Positions 44,672-54,120 of a stretch of DNA of 64,000 nucleotides are shown one piece after another. How positions within the stretch are numbered: the stretch's first letter is position 1; each line of letters begins with the position of its first letter. A model generated the notes under the pieces. It had not been told where the DNA came from. It searched no databases and saw only the letters and a program-made list of their open reading frames with translations. The stretch is taken from contig NZ_CP045995.1 in NCBI RefSeq assembly GCF_016899425.1, forward strand, positions 2,294,001 to 2,358,000, written 5' to 3'. The stretch comes from Burkholderia sp. MS389. Its GTDB lineage: Bacteria > Pseudomonadota > Gammaproteobacteria > Burkholderiales > Burkholderiaceae. The position numbers and the translations under genes are program-made.

Positions 44672-45217
44672 TCAGTTACAAGCATGCGCTTCAGAGATGG
44701 GCACGGGTTCAGTTGCCACTCCTGCAGTGCCGGCGAGCAAGCTTCGCAGATGAATCTGCGCGGAACCGGGGCCGCTTATCAAGACCTCATAATCCCGACC
44801 AGCTTCGGGGACAAAAGTGCCGGCGCCTGGCGCATAGGTTACCCAGTAAGCTTTGGCGTTGCGCATGGTCGCCTCAGTGATTTGAGCGCTAATTGTCAAG
44901 GGTTTGCCGGCAGGAACGATCCATTCTTGATAATAACGATAGGCGTCAGAAGGTAGCGGCATCCCGACAGTTTTATTCACCATTGCGGAAAATCCCGGCT
45001 TGGATACCAGGCGGCTGGGCTCAGGATATCCACCCCAAAGCCCTTGTTTCGGCGTACAAGTCGTGTTGTAGTGAAAATACACGGTCGCCCCCCAATACAC
45101 GCGAATTCGGGCTTCCCTATCAGGCTGCCAAGCGGTGGGGTTCGATTGAGGGGACGCACAGGCGCCGAGCACAATAGGAGCGAAGAGCGTGCAAAAGAAT
45201 GCAATACGATGGCTCAT
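44672..45217 (-). CDS. Putative lipoprotein
   Basis: 181 residues. The signal ends in a lipobox, V-L-G-A-C at about 16-20, so C20 should be lipidated. The mature part contains IRVYWGATVYFHYNTTC and repeated strand-like stretches ending in SAQIHLRSLLAG; no domain is recognised. Base composition is lower in GC than the flanking genes, and the gene opens an accessory stretch that continues to about 46240. Confidence 0.7.
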   Translation of the reverse strand: MSHRIAFFCTLFAPIVLGACASPQSNPTAWQPDREARIRVYWGATVYFHYNTTCTPKQGLWGGYPEPSRLVSKPGFSAMVNKTVGMPLPSDAYRYYQEWIVPAGKPLTISAQITEATMRNAKAYWVTYAPGAGTFVPEAGRDYEVLISGPGSAQIHLRSLLAGTAGVATEPVPISEAHACN

Positions 45218-45434
45218 GGAGTAGCGCGGTGGTTATTCGTGGCTAGCGAAAATACCTCAGGTCTTGGTTACTGTCACCAGGCATCGATCGGATGATCATC
45301 AGCTTTCGAGCGGTCCGACTGACCGTTTCGGGTCGGCAGCGCCCAACGGCTCTGGCCGCCGTCGGCGCCAACTTCAGACGTTCTACAGCGCGGCCAAGAT
45401 CATCGTCAATCAACGAGACCGTACGTTAGAGCCT
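45218..45434. other. Non-coding, accessory stretch
   Basis: Nothing coding is supported between the lipoprotein and the decayed zinc-ribbon gene. Confidence 0.3.
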
Positions 45435-45716
45435 ATGCACTATCCATACTGTTCCGCGAAGCTTGTTGAAACCACCGGTAAGGAACTCTGATGTTCATTG
45501 TCGGGGGCGCTCTTTAGCACCGCTGTTCGGGAGCAATTCGAGAGACTTGCCGGGAAAGGCCCTTCCTTGACTAGGAAGTCGGCGCAGTTCAGTCTGGGAC
45601 GTTGGTTTTGCCCTTTCTGCGGCGAGGAAACCGACAACGGAGTTTGCGGCAGATGCGGCCTGATGATCACCGGTCGGCTGGCACTGCTGGAATTGAATCC
45701 ACACGTGCGCAACTGA
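45435..45716 (+). pseudogene. Zinc-ribbon protein gene broken by an in-frame TGA
   Basis: Reading from ATG 45435, 18 codons (MHYPYCSAKLVETTGKEL) end in TGA at 45489-45491, and the same frame continues with C-S-L-S-G-A-L-F-S-T-A and runs to 45716. The second half has a complete zinc knuckle pair, F-C-P-F-C-G and V-C-G-R-C-G. The first half reads Y-P-Y-C where a C-P-Y-C knuckle would be expected, one base from TGT. Loss of a Cys and a stop codon together suggest a decaying gene; a short protein could still start at TTG 45498. Confidence 0.55.
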
Positions 45717-45814
45717 ATGTCTCGTTAAAATGACGACAGGCAGGCGAAGGGCAGTCGGGAATGGTTGCTGAGAATTATTTTGACGTGGCTTTTAGGTGTG
45801 AAGGGAAATAAGAG

Positions 45815-46063
45815 ATGGGCTCATGGATCCGATGCAAGTGTGATCAACTCGTTCACAAAAACCTATTTTGCGGAACGGGGATATCTCTGCTCGCGACGGA
45901 AGAGTTCCTCGACGAGGATCATGTCGCAAAAAGTGCAGGTGACCTGGTCTCTGATCTCATTCGGCGGTCCGAACTTCTACTTACATGCTGGAACTGCGGA
46001 CGGAAAATCTTGGTGAGGGAGACCAAAGATGAGTTCGAGGTCCGGTTCTTCAAGCCGGAATAA
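45815..46063 (+). CDS. Small cysteine-rich protein, 82 residues
   Basis: ATG 45815. The chain starts MGSWIRCKCDQLVHKNLFCG and has a second Cys pair in LLTCWNCGRKILV, so a zinc-ribbon-like fold is likely; the C terminus is charged. Proteins of this shape are found as orphan immunity-like genes near polymorphic toxin loci, but no toxin is visible here, so that is only a suggestion. It is AT-richer than the core genes around it. Confidence 0.55.
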   Translation: MGSWIRCKCDQLVHKNLFCGTGISLLATEEFLDEDHVAKSAGDLVSDLIRRSELLLTCWNCGRKILVRETKDEFEVRFFKPE

Positions 46064-46244
46064 GAAGGGTACATATAAATCTGCCGGGAACTCGCATGGC
46101 ACGTCAAACGGCCGCTTCGGGAATCATCGAGGGACCGCAACGAGCCGTCCTGAGCCGGTAACAGACCCCCGTCGCATGTGGCACCATTCCGATCATCGCT
46201 ACCTTACATCAGCATGCTGACTGACCATCCATCGAGGGGATCTC

Positions 46245-46619
46245 ATGTTTGACCACGTCAAATTCGGCGTCAGCGACTACGCCGCCAGCAGGGCGTTTTT
46301 CCTCAAGGCACTCGAACCGCTGGGCGCCGAAATCGTCGGGGAAAGCGACCCGTCGTACGGGATCGAGATCGGTCTGCCCAGCAAGTCTTCGCTGTGTCTG
46401 TTCCCGACCGACGAGAAGCCGGCGCCTCTCCACATCGCGTTCGCGGCCGACACGCGGCAGCAAGTCGATGCATTCCATCGCGCGGCGCTGGAGGCCGGCG
46501 GGAAAGACAATGGCGCGCCCGGGCTGCGGCCGCATTATCACGCGAACTACTACGCGGCGTTCATCATCGGGCCGGATGGACACAATATCGAGGCGGTGTG
46601 TCATCGGGCGGAGGCGTGA
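46245..46619 (+). CDS. VOC family (glyoxalase-like) protein
   Basis: 124 residues. The single VOC domain shows MFDHVKFGVSDYAASRAFFLKALEPLGAE at the start and YYAAFIIGPDGHNIEAVCH at the end, with the expected His/Glu metal ligands. Function is not predictable beyond the fold (dioxygenase, isomerase or resistance types share it). Its stop codon overlaps the start of the next gene (TGATG), so they are translationally coupled. Confidence 0.88.
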   Translation: MFDHVKFGVSDYAASRAFFLKALEPLGAEIVGESDPSYGIEIGLPSKSSLCLFPTDEKPAPLHIAFAADTRQQVDAFHRAALEAGGKDNGAPGLRPHYHANYYAAFIIGPDGHNIEAVCHRAEA

Positions 46620-47296
46620 TGCGCTGGATCGGTAAAACGCTCGCGGCGATCTCGAGCATGGCGCTCGTCGGCATCGCCTGCGTTCAAGCAGCGCCCCGCG
46701 AAACGGCATTCCCGCGCTTCACTCAGACGGAAGGCAAGCTCGACGGCGACGGGCTTCCGCTTTCCGGCGTGAAGCTCTGCGTGCTGCCCGACCGTGCGCC
46801 GTGCTTCGAGATGCCGCCGGCGCCGCTTCCTCATTCCTCGAAGGAGCTGTACCAGTTCGGCCTGAATCCACGGTCCGAGCGGTTGCCGATTGCGTCGGGC
46901 GGCTCGTGGGTATTCTTCTCGGGGATGTTCTCGGGTGGCGGCAGCGGGATGCTGGAGCGCGTGGCCGTGCTGCGGGTCGGCGCGACTGGCAAGATCGAGA
47001 ACCTGATGCCGATCGTTACCGAAACGGAAATGGCCGACCGCGCGATGTGGAACTTGCCGGAGGTGTCGCCGTATCCGCTGTTCGTCCGGGCCGATTACGT
47101 GTGGGGCAAGGACGAGGATCATTTCGGTCAGCACTTCTTCGACGTCGACGCGTGGATGTTCGATCCCGCCGCCAATCAATACGCGAAGCGCTTTTCCTAC
47201 CGCACGAGCAAACGCTACGACAGGGGCGAGGGTGCGGACCACGTGCTGAGCGCCGAGCGTCCGGAAATCCTGCGGCGCCTTGCTGCCGGCAAATAA
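46619..47296 (+). CDS. Hypothetical exported protein
   Basis: 225 residues, ATG 46619 overlapping the preceding stop by one base, with GGAGG upstream. The N-terminal ~24 residues are a signal peptide ending in V-Q-A-A. The mature part has a Cys pair (KLCVLPDRAPCFEMP) and the segment YPLFVRADYVWGKDEDHFGQHFFDVDAWMFD, with no family I know. Coupled to the VOC gene; convergent with the LysR gene. Confidence 0.7.
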   Translation: MRWIGKTLAAISSMALVGIACVQAAPRETAFPRFTQTEGKLDGDGLPLSGVKLCVLPDRAPCFEMPPAPLPHSSKELYQFGLNPRSERLPIASGGSWVFFSGMFSGGGSGMLERVAVLRVGATGKIENLMPIVTETEMADRAMWNLPEVSPYPLFVRADYVWGKDEDHFGQHFFDVDAWMFDPAANQYAKRFSYRTSKRYDRGEGADHVLSAERPEILRRLAAGK

Positions 47297-47301
47297 CGCC
47301 G

Positions 47302-48273
47302 CTATCGCTGCACTTCTCCGTACGTCTCCTTGCATACCGCGCGTAGCGCGTCGACGAGCAGATCGCGCGCGGGCGATTGCGAATCGGCGGAGCGCGTGAA
47401 CAGCGCGATCGGCGGCAACGTCCACACCAGCGAATAAGGCACGATCGCCACGCCGGCGATCCGCACCAGTTCCTCCGCGATATCGGCCGGCACGATCGAC
47501 ACGGCCTCGTCGCTCGACGCGATCATTTCGCCGATCAGCTTCGACGAGTAGCTTTCGACGATCGGCACGGGCGGCGCGATGCCGGCCGACAGGAACAGGT
47601 CGGTCACCTGTTCGCGCATCGGCGTATGCGGCGCGCCGAGAATCCAGTCGAGCGCGTGCAGCTTGTGCCAGTCCAGCGGCGTGCGGGCGAGCTTGGCCGC
47701 CAGCCGCCGGCTCGCGATCATGCGCGGCTGCTGCTGGTACAGCACTTCGAACGAAACCTGCCCGAGGTCGATCGCCGACGACGCGCGCCCGATCACGATG
47801 TCGACGCTGTGATCGCGGAGTTGCAGCAGCAACTGATCGCTGGTGCCTTCGTGAATCGTTACGGTCAGGCGCCGCTCCATGCGCGCTTGCAGCCGCTTCA
47901 GCGCGGCCGACAGCATCTGGCCGGAGATGAACGGAATCACGCCGATGTGCAGATGGGCCGCATGCCCGGCGGCGACGGTCTCCATCTCGCGGGCGAGGTG
48001 GTCGAGATCCTTGATCATCGCCTTCGCCCGTTCGAGCACGACCGCGCCGAGCGCGGTGGGCCGCATGCCGCGCGACGAGCGTTCGAACAGCGGCGTGCCG
48101 AACATGCTCTCCAGCTCGGACAGCGCGTTCGTCACGGCCGGCTGGCTGCTCGCCATGTGCTCGGCGACGCGCGTCAGCGATCCGTGCTGCTGGATCTGCA
48201 GCAACAACACCAGATGCCGAATCTTCAGACGCGCGCCCAGCCGCCTGACCACGTCGTTTGCGTCAAAATTCAT
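47302..48273 (-). CDS. LysR family regulator
   Basis: 323 residues. The helix-turn-helix reads LLLQIQQHGSLTRVAEHMASSQPAVTNALSELESMFGTPLFERSSRGM, of the GbpR/CbbR-like group with LKIRHLVLL before it. A standard effector domain follows. It is divergent from maeB; the CATCAT/ATGATG dyad between them (48290-48307) has the T-N11-A-like layout LysR proteins use. It probably regulates malic enzyme in response to a carbon intermediate. Confidence 0.88.
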   Translation of the reverse strand: MNFDANDVVRRLGARLKIRHLVLLLQIQQHGSLTRVAEHMASSQPAVTNALSELESMFGTPLFERSSRGMRPTALGAVVLERAKAMIKDLDHLAREMETVAAGHAAHLHIGVIPFISGQMLSAALKRLQARMERRLTVTIHEGTSDQLLLQLRDHSVDIVIGRASSAIDLGQVSFEVLYQQQPRMIASRRLAAKLARTPLDWHKLHALDWILGAPHTPMREQVTDLFLSAGIAPPVPIVESYSSKLIGEMIASSDEAVSIVPADIAEELVRIAGVAIVPYSLVWTLPPIALFTRSADSQSPARDLLVDALRAVCKETYGEVQR

Positions 48274-48289
48274 TGACTAGTCATGTATT

Positions 48290-48307
48290 CATCATGAAAA
48301 AATGATG
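48290..48307. promoter_or_regulatory. LysR-type dyad upstream of maeB
   Basis: CATCAT (48290-48295), GAAAAA, ATGATG (48302-48307), in the AT-rich part of the divergent LysR/maeB gap. Confidence 0.5.
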
Positions 48308-48407
48308 GACCGATACTAAAACAAAATCGTCACGTTATGGCGGATCCCTAGAATCACCTTCATGGATCGCGCCGGGACTGGCCTGGCGCCCACGCCGGGA
48401 CCACAAC

Positions 48408-50708
48408 ATGAAACAGACAGAGACACAGCAGCAGGCCGCGTTCGACTATCACGAGTTTCCGACCCCCGGGAAAATCTCGGTCGTGGCGAGCAAGCCGCTG
48501 GTGACGCAGCGCGATCTGGCGCTGGCCTATACGCCCGGCGTGGCGAGCGTGTGCGAGTCGATCGCCGCCGATCCGCTGCAGGCCCACCGCTTCACGAGCC
48601 GCGGCAATCTCGTGGGCGTGATCACGAACGGCACCGCCGTGCTGGGTCTCGGCAACATCGGCCCGCTCGCATCGAAGCCGGTGATGGAGGGCAAGGCCGT
48701 CCTGTTCAAGAAGTTCGCCGGGATCGACGTGTTCGACATCGAGATCAACGAGACCGATCCGGACAAGCTGGTCGACATCATCGCCGGCCTCGAACCGACG
48801 TTCGGCGGCATCAATCTCGAGGACATCAAGGCGCCGGAATGCTTCACCGTCGAGCAGAAGCTGCGCGAACGCATGAAGATTCCCGTCTTTCACGACGATC
48901 AGCATGGCACGGCCATTACGGTGTCCGCCGCGTTCATCAACGGGCTGAAGGTCGTCGGGAAATCCATCAAGGAAGTGAAGGTCGTGACGTCCGGCGCCGG
49001 TGCGGCCGCGCTGGCGTGTCTGGACCTGCTGGTCGACCTCGGGCTGCCGGTGGAAAACGTGTGGGTGACCGACATCGAGGGCGTCGTCTATCGCGGCCGT
49101 ACCACGCTGATGGACCCGGCCAAGTCGCGCTTCGCGCAGGAAACCGAGGCGCGCAAGCTCGCCGAAGTGATCGGCGGCGCGGATGTGTTCCTGGGGCTGT
49201 CGGTCGGCGGCATCCTCACGGCGGAGATGCTCAAGCAGATGGCGGCGCGTCCGCTGATTCTCGCGCTGGCCAACCCGACGCCGGAAATCTTCCCGGAACT
49301 GGCGCATGAGACCCGCGACGATGTCGTGATCGCGACGGGCCGCTCGGATTATCCGAACCAGGTCAACAACGTGCTGTGCTTCCCGTACATTTTCCGCGGC
49401 GCGCTGGACGTGGGCGCGACGACGATCACGCGCGAGATGGAAATTGCCGCGGTGCACGCAATCGCCGGGCTCGCCGAGGAAGAGCAGAACGAAGTCGTCG
49501 CGGCGGCCTATGGCGCGTACGACGTGTCGTTCGGCCCGCAATACCTGATTCCGAAGCCGTTCGACCCGCGCCTGATCGTACGGATCGCGCCGGCCGTCGC
49601 GAAGGCGGCGATGGAAGGCGGCGTGGCGACGCGTCCGCTCGCGAATCTCGACGCGTACGTCGAGCAGTTGCAGCAATTCGTCTATCACTCGGGCGCGTTC
49701 ATGAAGCCGCTGTTCGCGACCGCGCGCCAGCTCGTGCGTGACGGCGGCAAGGCGCGGATCGTGTTCACCGAAGGCGAGGACGAGCGGGTGCTGCGTGCGG
49801 TGCAGGTGATCGTCGACGAGAAGCTTGCGCGGCCGATTCTGGTCGGGCGTCCGGAGGTGCTGCTCGCGCGCATCGAGCGATTTGGGCTGCGCTTGCGACT
49901 CGGTCAGGATGTCGAAGTGACCAATCCCGAATATGACGAGCGTTTCCCGCAGTACTGGACGAAGTATTGGGAGCTGCGCTGCCGCGACGGTATTTCGAAG
50001 GAAATGGCGCGCGTGGAAATGCGCCGCCGCCTGACGCTGATCGGCGCGATGATGGTGCAGCTCGGCGACGCGGACGGGATGATCTGCGGGACGGTGGGCG
50101 AGTATCACAATCACCTGCGGTTCGTGGACGAAGTGATCGGCAAGAAACCGGGTGCGTCGACCTACGCGGCAATGAACATCCTGTTGCTCGATCAGCGAAC
50201 GGTCGCGCTGGTGGATACGCACGTGAACGACAACCCCGATGCGGAGCAGATCGCGGAATTCACGATCGCGGCGGCGCGGCAGATGGAATGGCTGAACCTG
50301 ACGCCGAAGGTCGCGCTGTTGTCGCGGTCGAACTTTGGGTCGGGGAGTGCGGCTTCGGGCGTGAAGATGCGCCGGGCGCTGGAGATCGTGCGGGAACAGG
50401 CGCCGGATATCGAAGCGGATGGCGAGATGCATGGCGACTGCGCGCTCGATGAAGGGCTGCGGGCAAAGCTGCTGCCGATGTCGCCGTTGAAGGGGGCGGC
50501 GAATTTGCTGGTTTGTCCGAATGTGGATGCGGGGAATATCGCGTACAACCTGCTCAAGACCGAGGCGGGGAGTAATGTGGCGGTGGGGCCTTTCCTGTTG
50601 GGCGTTAATGCTCCCGTGAATATTCTTACTTCGAGTGCAACCGTGCGGCGGATCGTGAATATGGCTGCGTTGACGGTGATCGAGGCGAATCGGGGTGTGG
50701 CGGGCTGA
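48408..50708 (+). CDS. maeB: NADP-dependent malic enzyme with phosphotransacetylase domain
   Basis: 766 residues. MaeB decarboxylates malate to pyruvate and makes NADPH. The malic-enzyme domain (about 1-420) has [33 protein letters not shown] and [17 protein letters not shown]; the C-terminal part (about 430-766) is a phosphotransacetylase-like domain ([30 protein letters not shown]), which in E. coli MaeB is regulatory and not catalytic. Length and order are standard. Codon use changes to AT-richer third positions in the last ~150 codons. A terminator follows. Confidence 0.95.
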   Translation: MKQTETQQQAAFDYHEFPTPGKISVVASKPLVTQRDLALAYTPGVASVCESIAADPLQAHRFTSRGNLVGVITNGTAVLGLGNIGPLASKPVMEGKAVLFKKFAGIDVFDIEINETDPDKLVDIIAGLEPTFGGINLEDIKAPECFTVEQKLRERMKIPVFHDDQHGTAITVSAAFINGLKVVGKSIKEVKVVTSGAGAAALACLDLLVDLGLPVENVWVTDIEGVVYRGRTTLMDPAKSRFAQETEARKLAEVIGGADVFLGLSVGGILTAEMLKQMAARPLILALANPTPEIFPELAHETRDDVVIATGRSDYPNQVNNVLCFPYIFRGALDVGATTITREMEIAAVHAIAGLAEEEQNEVVAAAYGAYDVSFGPQYLIPKPFDPRLIVRIAPAVAKAAMEGGVATRPLANLDAYVEQLQQFVYHSGAFMKPLFATARQLVRDGGKARIVFTEGEDERVLRAVQVIVDEKLARPILVGRPEVLLARIERFGLRLRLGQDVEVTNPEYDERFPQYWTKYWELRCRDGISKEMARVEMRRRLTLIGAMMVQLGDADGMICGTVGEYHNHLRFVDEVIGKKPGASTYAAMNILLLDQRTVALVDTHVNDNPDAEQIAEFTIAAARQMEWLNLTPKVALLSRSNFGSGSAASGVKMRRALEIVREQAPDIEADGEMHGDCALDEGLRAKLLPMSPLKGAANLLVCPNVDAGNIAYNLLKTEAGSNVAVGPFLLGVNAPVNILTSSATVRRIVNMAALTVIEANRGVAG

Positions 50709-50723
50709 TTGATTGCAACTTGT

Positions 50724-50750
50724 GGGCGGCCACGGCCGCCCCTTGTTTTG
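50724..50750 (+). terminator. Terminator of maeB
   Basis: Perfect eight-base stem GGGCGGCC/GGCCGCCC with loop AC, then CTTGTTTTG. Confidence 0.8.
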
Positions 50751-50943
50751 TCAGATTCAGCCATGAGCGGCCGTCGTGACGGCGCTCAGCAATGTCTGTC
50801 CTAGTCTGGTACCCAAGCCAGGAATCTTGGGGCGACTCGTGACAGATCTTCGTATCCAATTATCCCCTTGAGAATTATCTCAAGCTTCACGGCTTTCGCG
50901 CACTCGAACCGATTTAACAGTTGTTTTCATTGCTATTGCGGAC

Positions 50944-51642
50944 TTGCAAGGGTATCGATTATTTTGGCGCCGATTAATTAAGAAGTGCTATCTACTCGTG
51001 ACCATCCTCAAAGTAGTCTTGTCCGTGATCGCCATATACCTGGTAGTCGATATCGGGTGGACGTTTGTGCCGGTTGATGTGCATAACGCGATCACGATTT
51101 TCGCGCTCGTGCATACGAAGCTGGCGATCTTCGGCATCACGTCGATCATCTTCGGGTTCTACGTGTACCGGCTCGTCAGAAATTTCAACCGTTTCAGCCG
51201 AGCGAAGCGCGCAGGCGCCGCGATCGTCACACTCGTTTTTTTCGCATTCGTCTACTTGGTAGGCTATCGCGGAATCATGATTGACCGTACCGATTGTCAG
51301 CGCTTCAACTACAACGTCAAGATGAATGGTGGTGTCAAACAGGTCGACGGCATAACCTACATCGTCAACATCTGCGGAAGCGGTGTCCGCAGCAATGGTT
51401 TTTTGGGTGATCAGAATGAGCAGGTCAAACTCGTCGTCAGCGAGGCACATGGCTCGACGCTTGCTACGCGACTATTTTTCGTTTTTTGGGACGGCCGGCC
51501 GGGTGAGGACTCGACCATCATCCGTAAGAACAAGTTGGTTTATTTCGACGCATCGGATGAGGACGACAGTGAAAGGTCGATCTCGCTGCCACCCACCACG
51601 TTCGATTGGGTCGCGGCAAAATTTCCGATTTGGATTCGCTGA
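50944..51642 (+). CDS. Hypothetical membrane protein
   Basis: About 232 residues if TTG 50944 is the start; GTG 50998 is an alternative, and neither has a good ribosome site. Two or three hydrophobic helices lie in the first half (about 15-40, 52-75, 90-112), followed by a soluble C-terminal domain with two Cys (DCQRFNYNV and VNICGSG). No family recognised. The gene has visibly lower GC than its neighbours and non-Burkholderia codon use, which suggests recent acquisition. Confidence 0.55.
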   Translation: MQGYRLFWRRLIKKCYLLVTILKVVLSVIAIYLVVDIGWTFVPVDVHNAITIFALVHTKLAIFGITSIIFGFYVYRLVRNFNRFSRAKRAGAAIVTLVFFAFVYLVGYRGIMIDRTDCQRFNYNVKMNGGVKQVDGITYIVNICGSGVRSNGFLGDQNEQVKLVVSEAHGSTLATRLFFVFWDGRPGEDSTIIRKNKLVYFDASDEDDSERSISLPPTTFDWVAAKFPIWIR

Positions 51643-52005
51643 GAATGGTCCCGCCGCCCGGGCGGTCGTTGCGTTGAAGCGGCGCCACCCACGATTCTCG
51701 CCGAACCACCCAAGCCAAGAAAGCAGCGGTGATCGCCGTGACCACCTCCGGCGAAACAATCGCCCGAATCAAACACCCGTTCGACGAACCGCCCCCGAAC
51801 CTCGCATCCCCCACGCGCCGCCAACACCCGCCCAACCGCGATGTAATGACCAAACCGCAAGACCTAGTGCATAGATATCGTTTGCCGAGCCCTTAATGAC
51901 TATCGACAATCGTGGCTCGAATTCACCGCCGCGGCGCCAGAAGCGCCTTGGCGGCCGGCGCTCGACGGCTATCCCGGCCGTCCGCGCCCACCTGCACACG
52001 ACGAC
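51643..52005. other. Non-coding region
   Basis: 363 bases. Minus-strand frames here give unconvincing products; I see no promoter or repeat of note. Confidence 0.35.
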
Positions 52006-53205
52006 ATGTACGCGTTCACGCCCTCATTCCAAAACCCCGCCGGCTCGCCGATCCGCGAGTTGTTCAAGTACCTGTCCGAACCGGGCATGATTTCCTTCGC
52101 GGGCGGCTATCCGGCCAGCGACCTGTTCGACGTCGACGGCCTGAACGCGGCGGCCGAACGTGCGTATGGGCAGCCCATCCGCTGTCTGCAATACGGCCCG
52201 ACCGACGGCCTCGCCGAACTGAAGCAGCAGCTGATCGCGCTGATGGCGCGTCGCGGCGTCGCGTGCACGCCGGCCGAACTGCTCGTCACGACCGGCTCGC
52301 AGCAAGGTCTCGACCTGCTGCTGCGCGTGATGGTGTCGCCCGGCGACGTCGTGCTGACCGAACAACCGGCGTACCCGGCCACGCTGCAGGCGATGCGTTT
52401 GCAACAGGCGCGCATCGTGACGATTCCGGTCGACGGCGAAGGCGTCGACGTCGATCGTCTGGCCGAACAACTCGCGTCCGGCGCGATCGCGCAGCCGAAG
52501 CTGCTCTACACGGTCCCGACTTTCGCGAACCCGACGGGCGCGACACTGACGCGCGAACGCCGGCTGAAGCTGCTGCGTCTCGCGGTGCAATACCGCTTCC
52601 TGATCATCGAGGACGATCCGTACGGCGACCTGCGTTTCGCGGGCGAAGCCGTGCCGTCGATGCTCGCGCTGGCCGGCGAGGTGGATGGCGCGCGCGACTG
52701 GCTCGTGCATTTCGCGAGCCTGTCGAAGATCGTCGCGCCGGGGCTGCGCGTGGGCTGGACGATCGCGCCGGCCGAAATCGCGCGGCGCTGCGTGATCGCG
52801 AAGCAGACGGTCGACCTGTGCAGCGCGCCGTGGACGCAGGCCACCGCCGCCGAATATCTGGCGGACGGCGCGCTCGAACGCCATCTGCCGCGCATCACGG
52901 CCGCGTACCGTCGCAAATGCGACGCGATGTGCGATGCGCTGCGCGACGGCTTCGGCGATGCGATCGAATTCCATCGTCCCGAAGGCGGGATGTTCGTGTG
53001 GGCGCGGCTCGGCGCGGTATCGTCGGACGGGTTGCTGCAACAGGCGATTGCCAACAAGATCGTGTTCGTACCCGGCAAGGCGTTCTTCGCGGACAACGTC
53101 GATGCGGCGTCGCTTCGCCTGTCGTTCGCCGCGCCGGACGTCGATGCGATCCGGGAAGGCGTCGCGCGTCTCGTGCGCGCGTATGGTGCGGCGCGGGCCG
53201 CGTGA
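52006..53205 (+). CDS. PLP-dependent aminotransferase, LysN/MocR-like
   Basis: 399 residues. Fold type I aminotransferase of the class I/II branch related to 2-aminoadipate transaminase: ISFAGGYPASDLFDVDG at the N terminus, TTGSQQGLDLLLRVMV, NPTGATLTRERR, the PLP Asp in IIEDDPYGDLRF and the Schiff-base K241 in SLSKIVAPGLRVGW. The GntR-type DNA-binding domain of MocR regulators is absent. A 63-residue gene follows 12 bases downstream. Confidence 0.9.
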   Translation: MYAFTPSFQNPAGSPIRELFKYLSEPGMISFAGGYPASDLFDVDGLNAAAERAYGQPIRCLQYGPTDGLAELKQQLIALMARRGVACTPAELLVTTGSQQGLDLLLRVMVSPGDVVLTEQPAYPATLQAMRLQQARIVTIPVDGEGVDVDRLAEQLASGAIAQPKLLYTVPTFANPTGATLTRERRLKLLRLAVQYRFLIIEDDPYGDLRFAGEAVPSMLALAGEVDGARDWLVHFASLSKIVAPGLRVGWTIAPAEIARRCVIAKQTVDLCSAPWTQATAAEYLADGALERHLPRITAAYRRKCDAMCDALRDGFGDAIEFHRPEGGMFVWARLGAVSSDGLLQQAIANKIVFVPGKAFFADNVDAASLRLSFAAPDVDAIREGVARLVRAYGAARAA

Positions 53206-53217
53206 GGAGACACCGAC

Positions 53218-53409
53218 ATGAATAACACCATCAACGAAACGGCCGCGGTGGGCGCGGCTGCGAACACCGGCGACAACCGGCCGGCAAAGCATCCGTCGTC
53301 GCAGATCAGCGCCGGGCCGCAGTATGTGGTCGACGTGCTCGGCCGCTTCGGCGCGGAGCCGGCGACCGATGCCGGCGATGCGGCGCCGGTCGTGCTCGGC
53401 TACAACTGA
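53218..53409 (+). CDS. 63-residue companion peptide of unknown function
   Basis: ATG 53218 is preceded by GAGGAGA. The chain begins MNNTINETAAVGAAANTGDN, lacks Cys and hydrophobic segments, and ends VVLGYN, with a conserved-looking Y-V-V-D-V-L-G-R-F-G stretch. It is only 12 bases from the aminotransferase stop, so they share a message. Nothing indicates a known family; a peptide substrate or regulatory subunit is possible. Confidence 0.6.
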   Translation: MNNTINETAAVGAAANTGDNRPAKHPSSQISAGPQYVVDVLGRFGAEPATDAGDAAPVVLGYN

Positions 53410-53506
53410 GCGGCACAACGGCGGCTGCGGCGCATCCGATGCGAGCCGTCGCCGACACAAACGGTTAAGCTTGCGCGATCGAAACACCGACGATCGCCGC
53501 CGCCTC

Positions 53507-54095
53507 ATGTCCGACTCGACCTCCGAATCGCTCGCGCAAACCTACGACCGCGTCTGGTCCTGCCTCGAATCCGGCGTGAGCGTACAGCGTTCGCCGTTCA
53601 CGCCTGCTGCAGGCGGCGACGCTCGGCCTCGATGGCGCGCCGAAGGTCCGGACGATCGTATTGCGTCAGGTGAGCCGCACCGCGAACGTGCTGTCGTTTC
53701 ATACCGACGCGCGTTCGGAGAAGGTCGCGGAGTTGCGTCGCGATCCGCGCATCTCGATCGTCGCGAACGATCTCGACGCGCTTGTGCAGATTCGCGCGGA
53801 AGGCGTCGCGTCGATCCGCGACGACGAAGCGCAACGGCGCGCGATCTGGGCATCGAGCCGCCCGCATACGCTGCTGCTGTATCGCGCGCCGTTGCCGCCC
53901 GGCACGCCGATCTCCTCACCGGAAGACGCGCATATCGACGACGCCGCCTCAACCGGCGACGGCTACGACAACTTCTGCCTGATCCACATGACGATCACGC
54001 GCATCGACTGGCTCGAACTCGCGCACGCCGGCCATCGCCGCGCGGTATTCGACCTGAACGAAAGCGACTACGAAGCCCGCTGGATCGCGCCTTGA
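53507..54095 (+). pseudogene. Frameshifted PNPOx-like flavoprotein gene
   Basis: Frame one from ATG 53507 gives MSDSTSESLAQTYDRVWSCL...RSPFT and then loses sense. Removing one C at about 53603 lets it continue as LLQAATLGLDGAPKVRTIVLRQVS..., ending at 54095 in YEARWIAP. The joined product of ~195 residues is a complete pyridoxamine 5'-phosphate oxidase-like protein with the RTIVLR FMN motif. A single-base insertion, or a sequencing error, is the simplest reading. Confidence 0.75.
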
Positions 54096-54120
54096 CGCTG
54101 GTCAAGCGCGCTCGATCCAC

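Noticed and set aside
44507-44956. 149-codon plus-strand frame
   Set aside because: Mostly antisense to the lipoprotein gene and without coding character.
51540-51999. Minus-strand frame containing NDIYALGLAVWSL, resembling a protein-kinase segment
   Set aside because: Isolated match, no other kinase motifs, and the frames are broken; chance similarity is more likely.
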